A stretch of 64,000 nt of DNA, taken from NCBI RefSeq assembly GCF_001895045.1, contig NZ_BDAM01000001.1, positions 310,001 to 374,000 on the forward strand. Direction: 5' to 3'. The DNA comes from Rhodococcus coprophilus NBRC 100603. Lineage in GTDB: Bacteria > Actinomycetota > Actinomycetes > Mycobacteriales > Mycobacteriaceae. The notes under the pieces were generated by a model that saw only the letters and a program-made list of their open reading frames with translations, was not told the DNA's origin and made no database searches. The position numbers and the translations under genes are program-made. Below are positions 49,931 through 59,102 of the stretch, in pieces (position 1 is the stretch's first letter; each line of letters starts with the position of its first letter).

Positions 49931-51472
49931 GTGAGCGAATCCGGGACGGCGGAGTGGGTGAACCCGCTGCGGGACAGCAGGGATCGCCGGCTTCCTCGCA
50001 TCGCAGGTCCGTGTGCTCTCGTCATCTTCGGCGTGACGGGCGATCTCGCCCGCCGCAAGTTGATGCCGGCGGTGTACGACCTGGCCAACCGCGGGCTCCT
50101 GCCGCCCGGATTCGCTCTCGTGGGTTTCGCTCGCAGGGAGTGGGGTGACGCCGAGTTCGGTGAAGTGGTGCACGACGCGGTGCGCAATCACTCACGCACC
50201 CCGTTCCGCGAGGAAGTCTGGCAGCGGCTCGCCGAAGGCATCCGTTTCGTCCAGGGCTCGTTCGACGACGACGCCGCGTTCGCCGAACTCGCCGAGACGC
50301 TCCACAAGCTCGACCAGGAGCGGGGCACGGGCGGTAACCACGCGTTCTACCTGTCGGTGCCGCCGGATGCGTTCCCCGTCGTGTGTGGGCAACTCGCGCG
50401 TTCGGGTCTCGCAGCGGCGCAGGACGACACGTGGAGCCGGGTGGTGATCGAAAAGCCGTTCGGCCACGACCTCCAGAGTGCTCGTGAACTGAATGCGGTC
50501 GTCGGCGAAGTGTTCTCCGAGGATTCGGTGTTCCGCATCGACCACTACCTCGGTAAGGAAACGGTTCAGAACATCCTGGCTCTGCGGTTCGCGAACCAGT
50601 TGTTCGATCCGATCTGGAACGCGCACTACGTCGACCACGTGCAGATCACGATGGCCGAGGACATCGGTCTCGGTGGCAGGGCGGGGTACTACGACGGGAT
50701 CGGGGCGGCGCGCGACGTCATCCAGAACCACCTGTTGCAGTTGCTCGCGTTCACCGCGATGGAAGAGCCCATCAGCTTCGCGCCGTCCGAACTGCGCGCG
50801 GAGAAGATCAAGGTGCTGTCCGCGACCCGCCTCGCCGAGCCACTCGACGAAACCACCGCCCGCGGTCAGTACACCGGTGGCTGGCAGGGCGGCGAGCGGG
50901 TGGTCGGGTTGCTCGAGGAGAAGGGTTTCGCGGCGGACTCGACGACCGAGACGTATGCGGCGATCACTCTCGAAGTCGACACCCGCCGATGGGCGGGCGT
51001 GCCTTTCTATCTTCGGACCGGGAAGCGTCTGGGCCGCCGCGTGACGGAGATCGCCGTGGTGTTCAAGCGAGCACCGCACCTTCCGTTCGACACGACGATG
51101 ACAACCGATCTCGGACAGAATGCGCTCGTCATCCGGGTGCAGCCCGACGAGGGTGTCACGATGCGCTTCGGGTCGAAGGTCCCCGGCTCCGAGATGGAGG
51201 TGCGCGACGTGAACATGGACTTCAGTTACGGGCAGGCGTTCACGGTGTCCTCCCCGGAGGCGTACGAACGGCTACTGCTCGACGTGCTGCTCGGTGAGCC
51301 TTCACTGTTTCCGGTGGACGAAGAGGTCGAGTTGTCCTGGAAGATCCTCGATCCGGTTCTCGAGCACTGGGCCGCGAAGGGCCGGCCGGAACCGTACGAG
51401 GCGGGAAGCTGGGGCACGGCCTCGTCCGAAGAGATGTTGCGCCGATCCGGCCGGGAATGGAGGCGGCCGTGA
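49931..51472 (+). CDS. zwf: Glucose-6-phosphate 1-dehydrogenase
   Basis: This 513-residue enzyme oxidises glucose 6-phosphate with NADP+. It has the N-terminal coenzyme motif GVTGDLARRKLMPAVYDL (about 34-51), EKPFGHDL, and the active-site RIDHYLGKETVQNI. The GTG at 49931 is 2 nt after the tal stop. It is encoded beside opcA, its activator in actinobacteria, which overlaps its end by 4 nt. Confidence 0.97.
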   Translation: MSESGTAEWVNPLRDSRDRRLPRIAGPCALVIFGVTGDLARRKLMPAVYDLANRGLLPPGFALVGFARREWGDAEFGEVVHDAVRNHSRTPFREEVWQRLAEGIRFVQGSFDDDAAFAELAETLHKLDQERGTGGNHAFYLSVPPDAFPVVCGQLARSGLAAAQDDTWSRVVIEKPFGHDLQSARELNAVVGEVFSEDSVFRIDHYLGKETVQNILALRFANQLFDPIWNAHYVDHVQITMAEDIGLGGRAGYYDGIGAARDVIQNHLLQLLAFTAMEEPISFAPSELRAEKIKVLSATRLAEPLDETTARGQYTGGWQGGERVVGLLEEKGFAADSTTETYAAITLEVDTRRWAGVPFYLRTGKRLGRRVTEIAVVFKRAPHLPFDTTMTTDLGQNALVIRVQPDEGVTMRFGSKVPGSEMEVRDVNMDFSYGQAFTVSSPEAYERLLLDVLLGEPSLFPVDEEVELSWKILDPVLEHWAAKGRPEPYEAGSWGTASSEEMLRRSGREWRRP

Positions 51473-52377
51473 GACTGCAACTGCGCAACACCTCCGCGGT
51501 GGATGTCAGCAAGAAACTCGTCGAGTTGCGCCGGACCGGCGGCATCGTCACGCAGGGCAGGGTTCTCACGCTCATCGTGTGCGCGGGCGAGGCCCGGGGA
51601 ATCGAAGCTGCGATCTCGGCGGCGACCGACGCGGCGCGTGAGCACCCGTGCCGCGTCATCGTCGTCGGACGCGGTCGCGCCGAGGGCCCGTCCCGTCTCG
51701 ACGCGGAGATCCGCGTCGGCGGTGAAGCCGGTGCGTCCGAGGTGCTGATCCTGGCGCTGCACGGTGAACTCGCCGACCATCAGGAATCGGTCGTGGTGCC
51801 GTTCCTGCTGCCCGACACGCCCGTCGTCGCGTGGTGGCCCGGACAGGCGCCGCCGATCCCTGCCCAGGACCCGGTCGGACGGTTGGCGGTTCGCCGGCTC
51901 ACCGACACGACGAACGCGCTCGATCCGCGTACCGACCTGTTCTCACGGTTGTCCGGCTACACCCCCGGCGACACCGATCTGGCGTGGGCGCGGATCACCT
52001 ACTGGCGGGCGCTCCTGGTGTCGGCGCTCGAGCAACCTCCGCACGAGCAGATCGTCTCTGCCCACGTCTCGGGTCTGCAGACCGAACCTGCCATCGATCT
52101 GCTCGCGGGATGGCTCGCGAGTCGCATCGACTGCCCGGTGCAACGCGCTACCGGCGCCCTGCGCGTCGAACTGCGCACCACTTCGCAGACGATCGCGCTG
52201 GGACGGCCCCAGGAAGGGCGCGTCGCCACGCTCGAGCGGACCGACAAGCCGGCGTCGTTGATCACGCTGGCCCGGAGGGACTCCGCGGAGTGCCTCGCCG
52301 AAGAGTTGCGCCGACTCGATCCCGATGTCATCTACGAGGCCGCGCTGTCGGCCCTGCCGAAGGTGGAATATGTCTGA
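51469..52377 (+). CDS. opcA: OpcA, glucose-6-phosphate dehydrogenase assembly protein
   Basis: This 302-residue protein contains VDVSKKLVELRRTGGIVTQG, GRVLTLIVCA, PDTPVVAWWPGQAPP and RITYWRALLVSALEQPP, all typical of OpcA. OpcA is needed for assembly or activity of Zwf in cyanobacteria and actinobacteria. The GTG at 51469 was preferred to ATG 51457 because GGAGG is 6 nt upstream of the GTG. It overlaps both zwf and pgl. Confidence 0.95.
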   Translation: MRLQLRNTSAVDVSKKLVELRRTGGIVTQGRVLTLIVCAGEARGIEAAISAATDAAREHPCRVIVVGRGRAEGPSRLDAEIRVGGEAGASEVLILALHGELADHQESVVVPFLLPDTPVVAWWPGQAPPIPAQDPVGRLAVRRLTDTTNALDPRTDLFSRLSGYTPGDTDLAWARITYWRALLVSALEQPPHEQIVSAHVSGLQTEPAIDLLAGWLASRIDCPVQRATGALRVELRTTSQTIALGRPQEGRVATLERTDKPASLITLARRDSAECLAEELRRLDPDVIYEAALSALPKVEYV

Positions 52378-53131
52378 ACCCGTCAGCGCCCCCACCGAAG
52401 TCCTGACCTTCGCCGACCCCGACGCCGTCGCGCGCGCGGCGGCGAAAGCCTTCGTCGACGCCGTTGTCGCGGCTCAGCGCGAACGGTTGCAGGCGCACGT
52501 GGTTCTTACCGGAGGCGGGACGGGCATCGCGATGCTCGAGCACGTCGGCCGTGATCAGGGCGGGATCGACTGGTCGGCGGTGAACGTGTACTTCGGTGAC
52601 GAGCGGTTCCTTCCCGCAGGCGATCCCGACCGCAACGAGGTGCAGGCCAGGGCCGCGTTGCTCGACCACGTGCCGATCGACCCGGCACGCATCCACACGA
52701 TGCCGGCACTGGGCGAAGACGGGTGCGCCACGCCCGCAGAGTCCGCGGAGCGTTACGCCCGTCGTCTCGCCGCACAGTCCGCCGACGGATCCCTACCGGA
52801 CTTCGACGTCCATCTGCTGGGCATGGGCGGCGAGGGACACATCAACTCGCTCTTCCCGCACACCGACGCGGTGCGCGAGCCGGATCGTTTCGTCGTCGGG
52901 GTGGAGGATTCGCCGAAGCCCCCACCCGCGCGAGTGACCTTGACGTTGCCCGCCGTGCAGCGTGCCCGTCAGGTGTGGTTGCTGGTCACCGGAGAGAACA
53001 AGGCCGACGCGGTCGCCGCGGCGATCGCAGGGGCGAACCCCGAGGAGATTCCCGCAGCGGGTGCGGTCGGGCGTGAACGAACCGTGTGGTTCGTCGACAC
53101 GGCTGCGGCCGTCGCCCTCCCGAAGTCCTGA
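52370..53131 (+). CDS. pgl: 6-phosphogluconolactonase
   Basis: This 253-residue protein of the NagB/DevB type hydrolyses 6-phosphogluconolactone, the product of Zwf. It shows VVLTGGGTGIAMLEHV, VNVYFGDERFLPAGDPDRNE, FDVHLLGMGGEGHINSLFPH (catalytic His) and the ATG at 52370 with AGGTGG upstream. It overlaps opcA by 8 nt and ends the operon, 2 nt before a strong hairpin. Confidence 0.96.
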   Translation: MSEPVSAPTEVLTFADPDAVARAAAKAFVDAVVAAQRERLQAHVVLTGGGTGIAMLEHVGRDQGGIDWSAVNVYFGDERFLPAGDPDRNEVQARAALLDHVPIDPARIHTMPALGEDGCATPAESAERYARRLAAQSADGSLPDFDVHLLGMGGEGHINSLFPHTDAVREPDRFVVGVEDSPKPPPARVTLTLPAVQRARQVWLLVTGENKADAVAAAIAGANPEEIPAAGAVGRERTVWFVDTAAAVALPKS

Positions 53132-53133
53132 CG

Positions 53134-53180
53134 AACGATCCTCGATGTCCGCCGCGGTCGCGGCGTCATCGAGGATCGTT
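53134..53180. terminator. Long hairpin after the pentose phosphate operon
   Basis: AACGATCCTCGATG (53134-53147) pairs with CATCGAGGATCGTT (53167-53180), and the inner CGCCGCG/CGCGGCG extends the stem almost to the loop. It begins 2 nt after the pgl stop. The remaining 297 nt up to the convergent GMC gene hold no gene or site I recognise. Confidence 0.8.
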
Positions 53181-53477
53181 GTCACGATCGGAATCGTCCA
53201 CCGGGGTGCGCGGTGCAGCGTCGTCGGTGCCCTGCCGGATACAACGGAACTGCACCGACGATCGCGGGCCGCGCATCGCGCGCGCGGCGGTGAGCCGGGG
53301 ACGTCCGGGAACGCATCGCGTCGTTCGTGGGTCCATGAGGGTTGACACCTCCTGTGGTGGGCCGCTTTCGTTTTCGGCCCTTGTCACGTTCGACGCACCG
53401 ATACGCGCACCGGTTCCCAGGCCCGGGAAATCGAACGGGCGCTTCGCACTCCCGGCAACCCGCCGGCTCCCGCGAAC

Positions 53478-55253
53478 CTAGAGCCCCCGCGCGATGACGG
53501 CCTCCGTGACGCGATCGTCGATCGACGACACCGGATCCTCGCGCCCAACCCATGCTTCCCCACCGAAGTACTTCTCGACGATCTTCTCTGCGGTCCGGGT
53601 GGCGACTGCCTGCGTGGTGAGGGTCGGGTTGGGACCGCCGAGACTGTTGGCGAGCGCCGAATTATCGGTGATGAACAGACGTTTGACCCAGCGTGCTTCC
53701 GCGTCCGAATCGAGCACCGAGTCGTGTTCGTCGATCCCCATCCGCATGCTCGACTGCGAATGCAGAATCAGCGGCGGCCAGTCGCACCGGTGCACCGATT
53801 TCGCGCCTGCCGCACGCATCAGTTCGACGGCCTTGCGCGTCGCGTACTCACGGTTGCGTTTGGTGCGCGCCGACCGGTTCCGGTGGTTCATCGTCACTTT
53901 CGGGGCGAGTCCGCCTTCGCTCGGAAGCAGCACCGGAGACAGCGTCACCCGGTTCTCCGGTTCGACGTCGTCGCCGGATATGACGAGTGCGGCCAGCACA
54001 CGGTCGGTGTCGGACATCGTGTTCAGCAGATCGCGGCCCACGAGCCTGCCGAGGCTGTCCGCACCCGCGGAATCGACCACTCCCCCGGCGCGTCCGTACC
54101 CGTGGATACCGGAGTCGCTGAAGTTCAGCGCGTAGGCGATGAGCGCCGGCGGCAGACCGAGTTGCTCGACGCCGCCGTACCCGGGCAGGTCGACACGCGC
54201 GTTCGAGCCCGGGCCTCTGGTCTGGCCCGTGTATTCGTCGAACACCCCGAACACGCAGTCCATGTGGTGATCCGTCAATCCGCGGCCGACCCACCCGTTC
54301 GGGTTGGGCAGACCGGAACCCAGCCACAGCCGCGGCGACTCGATACACCCGGCCGCGAGCACGACCACAGCAGCGCTCGCCTCGTGCTGCGCGCCGTCGG
54401 AAGTGGTGGTGAACCGCACGCCGCGCGCAGTCGTCTCTCCATGGACCTCCTCGAAGAGGATGTTCGTGACGACGGCATCGGTGACCAGGGTGACCGCACG
54501 CCCGTGAGGTGACCACGCGTCGGCAGTAAGCATCATCGGAACGTACGAATTGTCGGTCGACCTTTTGGCTTTGAGATTGCGCGGCGCGCCGAGCGGGAGG
54601 TAGCACCCTTGGTAGCAGTGGCCGCACATGGTGCACCCGCGCGCGTCCGGATAGTGCAGCAGCGCAGGGTCGCGGGTGCGTCCCGCAGTTCCACCGGGCT
54701 GCAGGATCGCGTTCTGCTGCGCACGGTAGGACGGTTCGGTGGTGTCGAGCTTGGTCTGATGTGCCAAGCCGAGCGCGGCGGCCCCACGGAGGAACACCTG
54801 TTCCTTGGCGCCCATGGGTGCGGTCTGCACCGGTAGTGTCGCCTCGACCCATTCGTAGTAGCGGCGCAACTCCCCGTACTCGAACGGGAACAGATGCGCC
54901 GTGTCGTACATGTCCCGGTCGGGGGCGTCGTACCCGGCGAACGCACCCGCCGCGGCTCGTGGTGAATTACCGAAGAAGTGCAGCGTGGTGCCACCGACCC
55001 CGGCGACCTGCCACACATACGATTGCTGCGGAACATCGCGCAACCACGGCGTGCGGGACCGATCACCGGGACCTTGCCGCAGATATCCCGTGATCGGGTT
55101 GTTGGCGTCGTCTTCGAAATGCGTCCACTCGTTCTCCGGGTCGGCGAATCGCGGGCCGGCCTCGAGTACGAGGACATCGAGTCCACGTGCCGCCAGCTCC
55201 TTCGCCACCACAGGACCGCCGCCGCCCGATCCCACAACGATTACGTCGGTCAT
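53478..55253 (-). CDS. GMC-family FAD oxidoreductase with a four-Cys motif
   Basis: This 591-residue protein has an N-terminal FAD motif VIVVGSGGGGPVVAKELAARG, a GMC substrate domain and a C-terminal SQSSMRMGIDEHDSV. Residues C207, C210, C213 and C217 (CTMCGHCYQGC) form a ferredoxin-like C-x2-C-x2-C-x3-C set, which suggests an Fe-S cluster. It has no signal peptide. It directly follows a Tat-signal small subunit (TAGATG junction), as in FAD-dependent glucose/gluconate dehydrogenase complexes, so it may be co-exported with it. The substrate is unknown. Confidence 0.88.
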   Translation of the reverse strand: MTDVIVVGSGGGGPVVAKELAARGLDVLVLEAGPRFADPENEWTHFEDDANNPITGYLRQGPGDRSRTPWLRDVPQQSYVWQVAGVGGTTLHFFGNSPRAAAGAFAGYDAPDRDMYDTAHLFPFEYGELRRYYEWVEATLPVQTAPMGAKEQVFLRGAAALGLAHQTKLDTTEPSYRAQQNAILQPGGTAGRTRDPALLHYPDARGCTMCGHCYQGCYLPLGAPRNLKAKRSTDNSYVPMMLTADAWSPHGRAVTLVTDAVVTNILFEEVHGETTARGVRFTTTSDGAQHEASAAVVVLAAGCIESPRLWLGSGLPNPNGWVGRGLTDHHMDCVFGVFDEYTGQTRGPGSNARVDLPGYGGVEQLGLPPALIAYALNFSDSGIHGYGRAGGVVDSAGADSLGRLVGRDLLNTMSDTDRVLAALVISGDDVEPENRVTLSPVLLPSEGGLAPKVTMNHRNRSARTKRNREYATRKAVELMRAAGAKSVHRCDWPPLILHSQSSMRMGIDEHDSVLDSDAEARWVKRLFITDNSALANSLGGPNPTLTTQAVATRTAEKIVEKYFGGEAWVGREDPVSSIDDRVTEAVIARGL

Positions 55254-55934
55254 CTACGCCTCCACCTTGTCGATCCCGCGGTAGTACCCGATCACTTCGT
55301 CCCATCCGTCACTCGGACCGGCGTAGTTGCTCAGGTCCCAGCCGACCGGACGGCCCGTCGTCTTCCGTTCGACCGGATCGAACGCCGACACCTCCGAGAA
55401 CGCGGCGAAGGCGGCGAGGGTCGGCAGCGAGTTCACCACGAACCGCACGATGAAATTCTCGAAGCGTGGGTCGGTGTCGAGCCACTCGAACACGAGCGCC
55501 TTCTTCGCATGGTCCAGGTTGGCGAACGGCGCCGCGAACGGCCCGTTCGAAGCGCCCGGATCGGCGGTGGCAGCAAAGATGTTGAGCAGCACCGCAACTC
55601 CGGCTGCGCCCGGAAGGGGAACTCCGACTCCTCCGAACAGCGGAATCGCGAGCGCCCGGTCGAGGGTGCGCTCGAGCGACGCCGCGGTGTCCGGAGTCAC
55701 CCCGCCGGGCCGGTCGGTGGCCACTCCCTGGTGTTGTGAGTACGGGTCGTTCCCCGGAACGACGAACGACAGCACCCCGTTGATGGTGTCGCGCACCGGG
55801 GGCGCGGGTGCCGCGGGTTGAGCACCTGCCGCGGGGACACCCAGCATGCTCAGCGCGGCGAGCGCTGCTCCACTCCCGATGAATCCGGTCAGAAACTGCC
55901 GGCGGTTCCACGAACCGTCGTGCTCACAGTTCAC
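55254..55934 (-). CDS. Tat-exported small subunit (gluconate 2-dehydrogenase subunit 3-like)
   Basis: This 226-residue protein has a twin-arginine signal NRRQFLTGFIGSGAALAALS (about 10-29) ending near AAGAQP. The mature part has short helical segments with VLSFVVPGNDPYS and FEWLDTDPRFENFIVRF, like subunit 3 of gluconate 2-dehydrogenase and the DUF5987 group. It would carry the GMC partner across the membrane. The GTG at 55934 follows GGAGGGGGCGAGG. No cytochrome subunit is encoded nearby. Confidence 0.82.
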   Translation of the reverse strand: MNCEHDGSWNRRQFLTGFIGSGAALAALSMLGVPAAGAQPAAPAPPVRDTINGVLSFVVPGNDPYSQHQGVATDRPGGVTPDTAASLERTLDRALAIPLFGGVGVPLPGAAGVAVLLNIFAATADPGASNGPFAAPFANLDHAKKALVFEWLDTDPRFENFIVRFVVNSLPTLAAFAAFSEVSAFDPVERKTTGRPVGWDLSNYAGPSDGWDEVIGYYRGIDKVEA

Positions 55935-56101
55935 CCTCGCCCCCTCCGTCGGTGAAGTTTCAACTGACGGGAGTGTACGGACGAACCGGTCAAAATTCGG
56001 GGAGGTCGGCAATCCTCGAACGGAACGGATGCGACGCCCGTTCGCCTTCGGACACCGGGACGATCTATCACACTGGCAGGCGAAGACGAGGAGAGCAGCC
56101 G

Positions 56102-56590
56102 ATGAGCACACCCGACACTGTCATGGGAGAAGTTCGACCGGAAAGCGATTGTCCGCAGGACACGTCGCTGGTCAGACTGGTTTATCGCCGCAGTTTCGCG
56201 TTGCCGGCCGGGGAGATCTGGGAAGCGTTCACGGACCCGCGACAGTTGTCGCGGTGGTACGGCACCTTCACCGGCGATCCCGCCACGGGACACGTGCGGC
56301 TGACGATGACCGACGAACACGATTCGGCGACCGTCGACGTCCGGATTCTCCGGTGCACTCCCCCGGCCGGCTTTTCGCTGGATGTGGACGGCTGGTTGCT
56401 CACGGTCGACTTGCGCACTGTGGGCCGTGTGACCACACTCGACTTCACGCACTCTCACGTGCCGCGATCGGAGGCCGGCGAGATCGGGCCGGGATGGCAG
56501 TACTACCTGGATCGTCTCGACGCTGCCCTCAGCGGCGGTCCCCTCCCCCGGTGGATCGATTACCTGTCTCTGGTCGACGAGTACCGGTGA
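56102..56590 (+). CDS. SRPBCC (AHSA1-type) domain protein
   Basis: This 162-residue protein has the AHSA1/START-like features VYRRSFALPAGEIWEAFTDPRQLSRWYG and a C-terminal GPGWQYYLDRLDAALSGG. These proteins bind a small hydrophobic ligand in a helix-grip fold; the ligand is unknown. The ATG at 56102 follows GAGGAGAG. It is divergent from the Tat-subunit gene with 167 nt between, and converges on the SRAP gene. Confidence 0.85.
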   Translation: MSTPDTVMGEVRPESDCPQDTSLVRLVYRRSFALPAGEIWEAFTDPRQLSRWYGTFTGDPATGHVRLTMTDEHDSATVDVRILRCTPPAGFSLDVDGWLLTVDLRTVGRVTTLDFTHSHVPRSEAGEIGPGWQYYLDRLDAALSGGPLPRWIDYLSLVDEYR

Positions 56591-56605
56591 CCGGCCTGCG
56601 CCGGG

Positions 56606-57322
56606 TCAACGGTGCACTGGCCGCAGCAGGTCCGGTGTGTTGTTGCGCGGCGAATTGACCGCGGTGCTCACCTCGTAGGGCTCGAGACGGGGTTCGGGGA
56701 TCGAGTCGAGTAACGCGTCGACGTCGTCGCGGTCGGTCAGCGTCGTGTCGAGCCACGGGTCGACGAACGTCTCCGGGAGCACGACCGGCGAGCGGTCGTG
56801 GATATGCCCTGCGGCGTCGGTCGCCGGGCGGGTGAGCACCGTGCAGGTCCACAACCAGCGCTCCGGGTCGCCTTCGGGCAGTTCGGGATTCGGCCACAAC
56901 TCGTAGAGTCCCGCCATCGAGATCGGCGCGTCCCCGTGCAGGAAGAAGGGGATCTTCTTCCCGTCCTCGTTCTTCATCCACTCGTAGTATCCGTCTGCGG
57001 GAAGTATGCAGCGCCGCCGGGAGGCAGCGGCCTTGAAAGCCGGTTTCTGCGTGATCGTCTCCGAACGCGCGTTGATCATGCGTGCACCGATCTTCGGGTC
57101 CTTCGCCCACGACGGGACGAGACCCCAGTGCAGCCGAGACGAGACCAGGCGCACCGGATCCGCATCGGGGTCGTCGCGCGGTGTGCGCACGAGCACCGCA
57201 TTGACCCGCTGCGTGGGGGCGACGTTGTACGACGGTGGCAGTTCCTCACCGACCGCTGCTGCTGCGTCGTAGGTGGCGAGCAGGTCCTCCCGCGTACTCG
57301 TGCTTGCATACCGTCCACACAC
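56606..57322 (-). CDS. yedK: SRAP-domain abasic-site protein (YedK/HMCES family)
   Basis: This 238-residue protein forms a thiazolidine crosslink with abasic sites in single-stranded DNA. The start is fixed by chemistry: the catalytic Cys must be residue 2, and the GTG at 57322 gives MCGRYAST. PSYNVAPTQ (Asn), WGLVPSWAKD, NARSETI, CILPADGYYEW and the late His in GHIHDRSP are all present. AAAGGGAT precedes the GTG. It is 89 nt downstream of the ECF sigma gene on the same strand. Confidence 0.94.
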   Translation of the reverse strand: MCGRYASTSTREDLLATYDAAAAVGEELPPSYNVAPTQRVNAVLVRTPRDDPDADPVRLVSSRLHWGLVPSWAKDPKIGARMINARSETITQKPAFKAAASRRRCILPADGYYEWMKNEDGKKIPFFLHGDAPISMAGLYELWPNPELPEGDPERWLWTCTVLTRPATDAAGHIHDRSPVVLPETFVDPWLDTTLTDRDDVDALLDSIPEPRLEPYEVSTAVNSPRNNTPDLLRPVHR

Positions 57323-57411
57323 GACATCCCTTTCCGTCGGCTGCCTGTACGAGTTCTCGTGTCCGGACGGAACCCGATCTGCCTGTGCGCGCGGAGCTTC
57401 CGCGCACATAG

Positions 57412-58653
57412 TCACCCGGAGCCCTCTTCGAATGCGGCCAGGCGAGCGCGGATACGGCGGCGTTCCGGTTCGGTGCCGGCCAGATCCGACGCGCGCCGGA
57501 AAGCGAACTTCGCGTCGGCGTCACGACCGAGTCGGCTGAGCAAGTCGGCGCGGGCCGCGTGGTACGGGTAGTGGTCGCGGAGGACGGGCTCGGCGGCCAG
57601 GGAGTCGAGCAGTTCCAGGCCGGCTGCGGGCCCGTCACGCATCGCGACCGCGACCGCACGGTTCGCGGCCACCAACGGCGAGGGTGTGAGTGCGAGCAGC
57701 ACCCCGTAGAGTGCGACGATCTGGGGCCAGTCGGTGGACTCGGCGTCGGGTGCCTCGTCGTGAAGGGCGGCGATCGCCGCCTGCACTGCGTACGGGCCGG
57801 GCAGCCCGGCGGACAGCGCCTCGACCACCAGCACTCGGCCTTCGTCGATCATCTCCCTGTCCCACCGGGTCCGGTCCTGGTCGTCGAGGAGCACGATTTC
57901 ACCTGCGGCGTCGGTGCGGGCGTCGCGGCGAGCGTGGACGAGGAGCACCAGCGCAAGCAACCCGGCCACCTCGCGTTGTCCGGGCATGAGCCGGTGCAGG
58001 ATGCGGGCCAGGCGGATCGACTCCTCCGCCAGATCCGGACGTTGCAGATCGGCGCCGCTACTGGCGGCGTACCCCTCGGTGAAGATCGAATACAGGGCGC
58101 CGAGGACCACCGGGACCCGCTCGTGCAGTTCGTCGGGGCGAGGAACCCGGAACGGTATCTGCGCACCGCGGATCTTCTTCTTGGCGCGCACTATTCGCTG
58201 CGCCATGGTGGTATGAGGGACGAGGAACGCGCGGGCCACCTCGCCTGTCGTGAGACCGCCGAGACAACGCAGGATCAGAGCGACGCGGTCGTCGGCCGCA
58301 AGTGCGGGGTGGGCACACGTGAAGAAGAGTTCGAGCCGTTCGTCGGGCAACTCGTCCGCGAGAGGCTGCGGGGAGCCACGACGCTCGGTGTCGATCGCCA
58401 GCTGCGCCAACCGCTGCGCGTAGACCCGGTCACGTCGAACCCGGTCCAGCGCACGGCGGCGGGCAGTGGTGAACAGCCAGGCGCCCGGCCGGTCGGGCAC
58501 CCCGTCGACCGGCCAGTGCACGAGCGCGGCCTCGAGCGCATCGGATGCAGCTTCTTCGGCAAGGTCGAGATCACCGAAGCGGTGTACCAGGCCGGCGAGA
58601 AGCCGGCCGTGCTCCTCGCGGAACACGGCCTCGGCCGACACCCCTGCATCCAC
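57412..58653 (-). CDS. ECF sigma factor with C-terminal TPR-like extension (ECF42 type)
   Basis: This 413-residue sigma factor has region 2 with HRFGDLDLAEEAASDALEAAL, region 4 with GLTTGEVARAFLVPHTTMAQR, and a C-terminal ~200-residue helical extension (DUF6596, TPR-like) ending in DLLSRLGRDADAKFAFRRA. ECF42 sigmas are controlled by this extension rather than by an anti-sigma factor and are found next to DGPF/YCII proteins, as here. The GTG at 58653 is 2 nt after the YCII stop. Confidence 0.92.
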   Translation of the reverse strand: MDAGVSAEAVFREEHGRLLAGLVHRFGDLDLAEEAASDALEAALVHWPVDGVPDRPGAWLFTTARRRALDRVRRDRVYAQRLAQLAIDTERRGSPQPLADELPDERLELFFTCAHPALAADDRVALILRCLGGLTTGEVARAFLVPHTTMAQRIVRAKKKIRGAQIPFRVPRPDELHERVPVVLGALYSIFTEGYAASSGADLQRPDLAEESIRLARILHRLMPGQREVAGLLALVLLVHARRDARTDAAGEIVLLDDQDRTRWDREMIDEGRVLVVEALSAGLPGPYAVQAAIAALHDEAPDAESTDWPQIVALYGVLLALTPSPLVAANRAVAVAMRDGPAAGLELLDSLAAEPVLRDHYPYHAARADLLSRLGRDADAKFAFRRASDLAGTEPERRRIRARLAAFEEGSG

Positions 58654-58655
58654 GG

Positions 58656-58994
58656 CTACTCGCCGAACTCGGCAATCGGGCGCACGACCACCGTGCCACC
58701 GTCGCGGGAGCCCGGGCACCGCGACGCCCACTCGATCGCGGAGTCCAGGTCCGGCACATCGATGACGTCGTAACCTCCGAGCACCTCCCTGGTCTCGGCG
58801 AACGGCCCGTCCGTCACGGTGCGGCGTCCATCCGCGCCGACCTGGACGGCCGTCGCGGTGACGAGGTCCTGCAGCGAATGGCCGGTGACCAGCACGCCGG
58901 CGTCCCGCATCGCCTTCTCGTAGTCCTGCCAGTCCTCGACGGAGCAGGTGCTCTCGTCGGTCGCGGATGTGTAGATCAGCAGCATGTACTTCAT
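58656..58994 (-). CDS. YCII/DGPF-domain protein
   Basis: This 112-residue protein starts MKYMLLIYTS and carries the signature TVTDGPFAETREVLGGYDVID (DGPF). Such proteins are the usual targets and partners of ECF42 sigma factors; their biochemical role is unknown. The ATG at 58994 was chosen because AGGAG lies 6 nt upstream; the ATG at 59000 would overlap it. It is transcribed ahead of the sigma gene. Confidence 0.92.
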   Translation of the reverse strand: MKYMLLIYTSATDESTCSVEDWQDYEKAMRDAGVLVTGHSLQDLVTATAVQVGADGRRTVTDGPFAETREVLGGYDVIDVPDLDSAIEWASRCPGSRDGGTVVVRPIAEFGE

Positions 58995-59102
58995 CGTCAT
59001 CTCCTGTCGTCAGCCGTACAGCGATTTTCGCCGTACGTCATGACGACGAACGGCACCCACCGGAATCGACACCACTGTGAAAAGTGTTTTCGGTCCGGGT
59101 CG

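Noticed and set aside
53181-53477. TTGACA at 53342-53347 as a promoter for a small RNA or gene
   Set aside because: No TANNNT lies at a suitable distance and no coding frame or hairpin follows; the region lies between convergent genes.
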